Below are positions 59,398-64,000 of a stretch of 64,000 nucleotides of DNA, one piece after another; the first letter of the stretch is position 1; each line of letters opens with the position of its first letter. The translations under genes and the position numbers were made by a program. Where the stretch lies: contig CALNXK010000535.1 of assembly GCA_942486035.1 (NCBI GenBank), positions 1 to 64,000 on the forward strand, in the 5' to 3' direction. The DNA comes from Porites lobata. Taxonomy: Eukaryota > Cnidaria > Anthozoa > Scleractinia > Poritidae. Under the pieces are notes generated by a model. The model had not been told where the DNA came from and did no database searches. It saw only the letters and a program-made list of their open reading frames with translations.

Positions 59398-61260
59398 TTT
59401 ATTTGTCTCGACATTAAAGAGATTTGTTAAATTTTAATCAATTTCACAGCTGTCTGAGCAAATGCCAGCGAATGGTTATGTCAAGTGTCCAGTGAAGAAA
59501 GTCAGGGTTGTGACTCCTTTTAGGTCCAATGCCTCTTCAGGATAATGAGGATTTCATACAGTGAACCAGTTGTGAATAGCTTTGATCGCTGCTATGTTGA
59601 GTAAAATTCCCGCGTGTTGCAGAACGTCAAAAGTCGATGATCAAGAAGATAAAAGATGATAATTGTGACGCAGACGGATCAAAAGCGTCAAGTGACAAAC
59701 GTCCTTTCGTGTCAATATTCCTTTTTTTCTGACAACAAAGTAAACAACACTTTATACCAACGCACCTCTTAAAAAGGAAAGATGCCAAGCAACTGAGTGA
59801 ATCGTATGGTACTGCTCCTTTTATCCCGTAGCCCACGTACGAGACCAGAATAAACCCGTTAATTCAGGACAACATCCGTATCGCACGTCAGAGAAAGCAA
59901 TATGGCACGTATGTCCGGATGTTAATTGCCTTTTCCTGCTTCCACCAAATCAAGCTGAGGAAAAAACATCGGGAATAAGTTAGTGTTAATTTTCAAAACT
60001 TTCAGCTTCCCTCTTGTCTTTTTCCAAACAACCGAATAAAGATAAAAGGATTAGCGAGGGCCATCAAAACAACACCATAAGGTTACTTGTAAGTGTAAAG
60101 TTACAATGTTCTTAGTAACCTTTCACTTATGGTAGGCTAAATGCTATTTGGCGGAAAAGGTTTAGACAAAATTGAGCTTTGACAAACACGTCAAAAGAGT
60201 GAAGACTTTTTAGGGTTCCAAAAGTGACAGAATCACCGTAATGGAGAAGTTACATGTGATACATCGTTTTATATTTCCCAAAGAATAAGAGCCTCAGAAA
60301 AACTGGTATCTTCGAAAATACGCAGTTTTACTTTCATGTTTAAGGAATTTCAAGCAAGCTTTGTGTCATTGTGTCATGGCTCACAATTGATGACGAGAAT
60401 CAATAGTAATTTTACAGCCTGCAAACAAGGGCATTGATCAAAGACAGGTGCTACTTCTCAAATAACCCTGTCTCACGTCGTCGCATATGATCTGATCCTA
60501 TATTTTGAACTTTTGGAACCAGGTTTAAATGACTGGTGTCTATTACCTCCGCGTAATGGCGTACACTTTTTGTTTACGTTTTTCTAGCCTTACAACAAAG
60601 AACGCAACAAATGCAGCATTTACCATCCCTTCTTTTAGACCAATACACGGTAAAGCATCATAGCAGCTCTTTAGTATTACACTTACCTTAGAGTCTAGTA
60701 CACATAAAGCAGTTCCTTGTGTACCATATTCCCAAAATGCTATGACATATTGAGAAATTGTACTAGTGACACTATGCAAATTTCCTTCTAGTCATTATTT
60801 GAACGGATAACAATCGCCGTCACTTAAATCTGATTACTTCGAGTTTTAATACCAGCCACCCAGTTAGAGTTCAAACATTTTCATCAGAATCTTCCTCACC
60901 GTTTCGTATTTATACTGTAAGTGCTCTAATGCAGACCGACAGAGAAATCCACAAACTGTTACCCCTAGGTACCATTGCATACGTCCTTTATTAAATGACG
61001 GTATGCTCGGTTTAATCTCTGCTTATTTGTTTGTCGTAGTGGTCTGAACAAACAATAAACCAAATCTGGACAAAAGATCTTCAAGCTGGTAAAAAAACGT
61101 TGTAATCCATAAGAACAAGAATCAAATTCCCTGGGGTCCTCCAGCATTCCAAAGAGTAATATAGAGGAGTAAGCGTTTAGAAAAACGACCCAAACTGCGC
61201 TTACTGTTAATTAGGAGTTTACTGCCTAATTAAACTCCCAGGAAAGAAAATAGGAACTGA
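59398..61260. other. Upstream region of GPCR 2, no supported gene
   Basis: It presumably includes the GPCR 2 promoter and 5' UTR. Only short frames occur, without domains. No transposon ends were recognised. Confidence 0.4.
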
Positions 61261-61269
61261 CGGCTTAGG

Positions 61270-61895
61270 TCATTTTAAAGTGATCTTTGTGGGCTCGATT
61301 TGACAGCATTTTTTATGTTTGAACGAGGCTGTCAGCTGGCGGTACTTTGACTTGTGGAAAATTCGCGGAGCAGCACGGAAGCATTCTTGAACCAATGCAT
61401 TTTTTTCCTCATTAACTTCATGAACGCATTTCAAAATATGCCTACCTTCCAACTGCCTGCGAGCATCCAATGTCGACCAGTAGCGAGGACAATTCTTAAC
61501 AGTAACTAGCACACAGTGCCTAGCACTCAAGCGTGAAACACGACAAAATGCTGCAATGAAAATAGTCAGTCAAAATAACAACTCGTATTTTTAGATCGTT
61601 GGTATTTATCAACCCTATTTATCTGCCCCTTGTCCGGTTTTCGACGAATTTGAGCAGCTTTTAAGTCGTCTTCATGAGCATTTTTGAAATGAAATATAAA
61701 AAATGTCAGCACGGCATACCAGGTTTTTCACTGTATGGTGTTATTGATGGACTCGTGATAGGCGATATCATTTAAATATTTACGACCTAGAACTGTTCGT
61801 GTCTCTGAAGGATGTTGATTCATGGTTACTGCATGTATCGTTATTGTAATGACATTTAAGCACAAAATACAAGCTTTTTGTAATGATCCACCCAT
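61270..61895 (-). CDS. Tentative two-exon secreted Cys-containing protein, function unknown
   Basis: Exon 1 (61895-61787) starts MGGSLQKACILCLNVITITI, a plausible signal peptide, and can end at CTAG|GTCG in phase 1. Exon 2 (61550-61270) follows a TTTCATTGCAG acceptor in phase 1. It reads FCRVSRLSARHCVLVTVKNC and CPRYWSTLDARRQLEGRHIL, then ECFRAAPRIFHKSKY, and finally FKHKKCCQIEP before the stop. The product is about 129 aa with some eight Cys after the signal region and a basic tail. The frames join cleanly, but the donor is weak (GTCGTA) and I recognise no family. It could equally be a chance pairing. Downstream and upstream neighbours give no clue. Confidence 0.3.
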
Positions 61896-61959
61896 TTTCT
61901 GAACATGCGGCAAAACAAAACAAGGCAAGCCGGGTGAATCTAACTTCAATTTACAACGG

Positions 61960-64000
61960 AGATAACACTACTTTTCAATGGATAGAGATGACGGAACATT
62001 TCATTAACTGGAACAAGCAAAAGCTTATAAGCTGAGCTTCTTAACATAGAAGGTTTTTACCGAACCTTAAGAATTTCCTTAACTGTTTTGCGAGTGACTG
62101 TTAATGCTAGTATATTAACTTTTTTTGCAATTTGCATTTTTCATTTTAAATCATGAAAAGTCCAATTTTAAACGCATTATGGAGAGGTAGTTACAAAACA
62201 GAGGTCGCACTTCAAGAACTAATCAATCAGTCCTGTCGGTGAAGATATAGCCAATCAGTTAGCATTATTACAATGAATGTTTGCCTTTGATAAAGTGCCT
62301 GATAAAAACCAAGCTAAACCTTATGTTCAAAGTTAGCACCCTCTACTCTCAATATCACACGATCACTCCAATCAAATAAATTCGGCAAATCCGACGGAAG
62401 CGATAACAAACGCTGATGAAACTGATCAGCACTTTGAGCAGAATTGTGGCCCGCGGCAGGTTTGAAAATCGACACGATAGAGCAATGCCCAAAACAGAAT
62501 TTGTCGAATATTTTACATCATTTGGGATTTGGAAAATGCTTATTGTTTCATACTTTTGCGATACGAACTCTTGAGTACACAAACTGAACATTTTAATGTT
62601 TTTAAAATGCGTAAAGAATGAAGAGAAGAGTAGAATGAAATAGAAAGCCGAGTAGAGTGAATCGACTCGCTTGCTTACCTAACAGAATCTAGGGCCGGTA
62701 GGGGAGAAGAGGGTTCTAGATTGAAATGGACAATTCAGAAAAAAAAAGATTTTGTTCTCCAAATAAGCAAATAAGTTGCGTAGGTAATACCATAAAAAGC
62801 TTGAAGTTACCAATATTCTTAATCATATGTCATTATAGTTTCGTTGAAAGTTTAGGCTATGGTGATCATTCCAGCATAATTTGTTCATTCCTCCAACACA
62901 AGACATAATTGATTTGTAGATTCTTAAAATCGCTGAAAAGTGTTCAATTTTAGAATATCGTTGCTCGTAAAATGCATTTTCGGTTTTAGTTCTTATTATA
63001 ATTTTTATCTTTTCGCTCAGGGCAGCAACGCCTAAAAAACTGGAATGAATCAGTCACTCATGTAGCATATTCATTTTTTTGTCAATAAATTCATCGGTCT
63101 CTTCATATCAGATGATGTTTGGCAACTCATCAAGAAAATTGAAAGCCGAGGTTTTGCTCAAATATATTTAAACTACGTGACCCACAAAACCTAATACTGT
63201 AATATAAAATTCAATAACAAAGAATCATAAAATTTTAAATAGCTTTCACCAGAACATCCCGGCTTTAATAATTTCACAGCCGGGAGTGAAAATGAATCAT
63301 AATTGAAGCCTTAAAAAAAACGAGACGGGAGGTGCTGGCGTTAATTAAAGAATACAACTGGAATTTTTAACTTTTTAACGTAGTCCTATAAAAGGCCAAT
63401 TCACGAGCCAGCCGATGGGCTGATTGGAAAAAAGATATGAACATATTGTCAGATGTTTCTATTTGCCAGCGTGGCCTGTGGTATAAGTTCTGTTATTATC
63501 GGCTGGATAAATCTACAAGTTAGTGACCCTTGAGAAAGGAGACCTTTGATATTTCTCCTCCAAATAGCCCGAAATATTGCTTGCAGCGAGGTGGTGTAAA
63601 TGAATTTTTCCTGCAGTATTTGCTGGTCAAAATTTTAATACGTTTTCAGTCTGCTCATAATCAAAGACAAGCTAAGTAACTAAAATTTCAAGCACGCTAG
63701 ATCTCAAAATTACCAGCAATTATCACTCAGAATGTCGCATTTTTATTCAGGCACGCATATAAGGTCATATAATATCTATACAAGGTGGCAACCGATAACA
63801 GTTCAAAAATAAGAGAATAATCTTGCAGAGGGAATAACATCAATTCATTCATCGTATTGTGAAGATATAAAAAAGATGAGTTATTTTAAATAAAGGTACC
63901 TTTCAGACTTTTACGAACGTCTGAAACATTCTGTAAATCCGGTGGCCTGATGAAAAAATTATCGATTGTCTCGAGTCACACGGGATTGAATTTTAAAAAA
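61960..64000. other. AT-rich end of window, nothing assigned
   Basis: Frames at 62355-62591 (minus) and 62726-62908 (plus) have no recognisable motif. No terminal repeats, RNA genes or splice-compatible exons were identified. Confidence 0.4.

Overview
The window looks like nuclear DNA from an anthozoan cnidarian, most likely a stony coral. It is AT-rich, its genes are split into short exons with GT/AG introns, and much of the intronic and intergenic space is filled by decayed non-LTR retrotransposons, a BEL/Pao relic and many short fold-back (MITE-like) elements. One gene carries the PAN-EGF-GGGWTLVMKING architecture that I associate with the coral skeletal-matrix protein USOMP5. I see no rRNA, real tRNA, CRISPR array or bacterial-style operon. 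All exon models below were built by hand from reading frames, splice dinucleotides and phase bookkeeping.

Layout. (1) 136-3037, plus strand: a complete four-exon gene for a secreted PAN/apple + EGF + fibrinogen C-terminal protein. (2) 5188-26897, minus strand: one or two genes of the Tks/p47phox organizer-adaptor class. The downstream part (16536 to 5188) encodes PX, two SH3 domains, a basic-serine segment, a proline/basic linker and a C-terminal SH3. The upstream part (26897 to 17620) encodes another PX domain and a degenerate SH3-like segment. The two PX cassettes have matching exon phases, and the parts join in frame, so a single gene of about 931 aa with two PX domains is possible. Introns hold a 1.6-kb non-LTR element, a GGAT microsatellite, a second non-LTR element, a BEL/Pao integrase relic and several MITEs. 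(3) 26.9-37.0 kb: no convincing host gene, dense repeats. (4) 37066-40931, plus strand: a USOMP5-like secreted protein gene whose signal-peptide exon was not found. (5) 41-46.4 kb: repeats and unassigned DNA. (6) 46433-47386 and 58291-59397, minus strand: two intronless class A GPCRs about 11 kb apart, with inverted-repeat DNA between them. (7) 61270-61895, minus strand: a tentative two-exon secreted Cys-containing protein. The remainder, to 64000, shows nothing I can assign.

The two PAN/EGF secreted genes share a phase-0 junction after the PAN exon and probably descend from a common plan. The PX/SH3 gene(s) would act inside the cell at phosphoinositide membranes, organizing actin or NADPH-oxidase complexes. 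The GPCRs are probably sensory or peptide/amine receptors. I see no evidence that these genes form one pathway.
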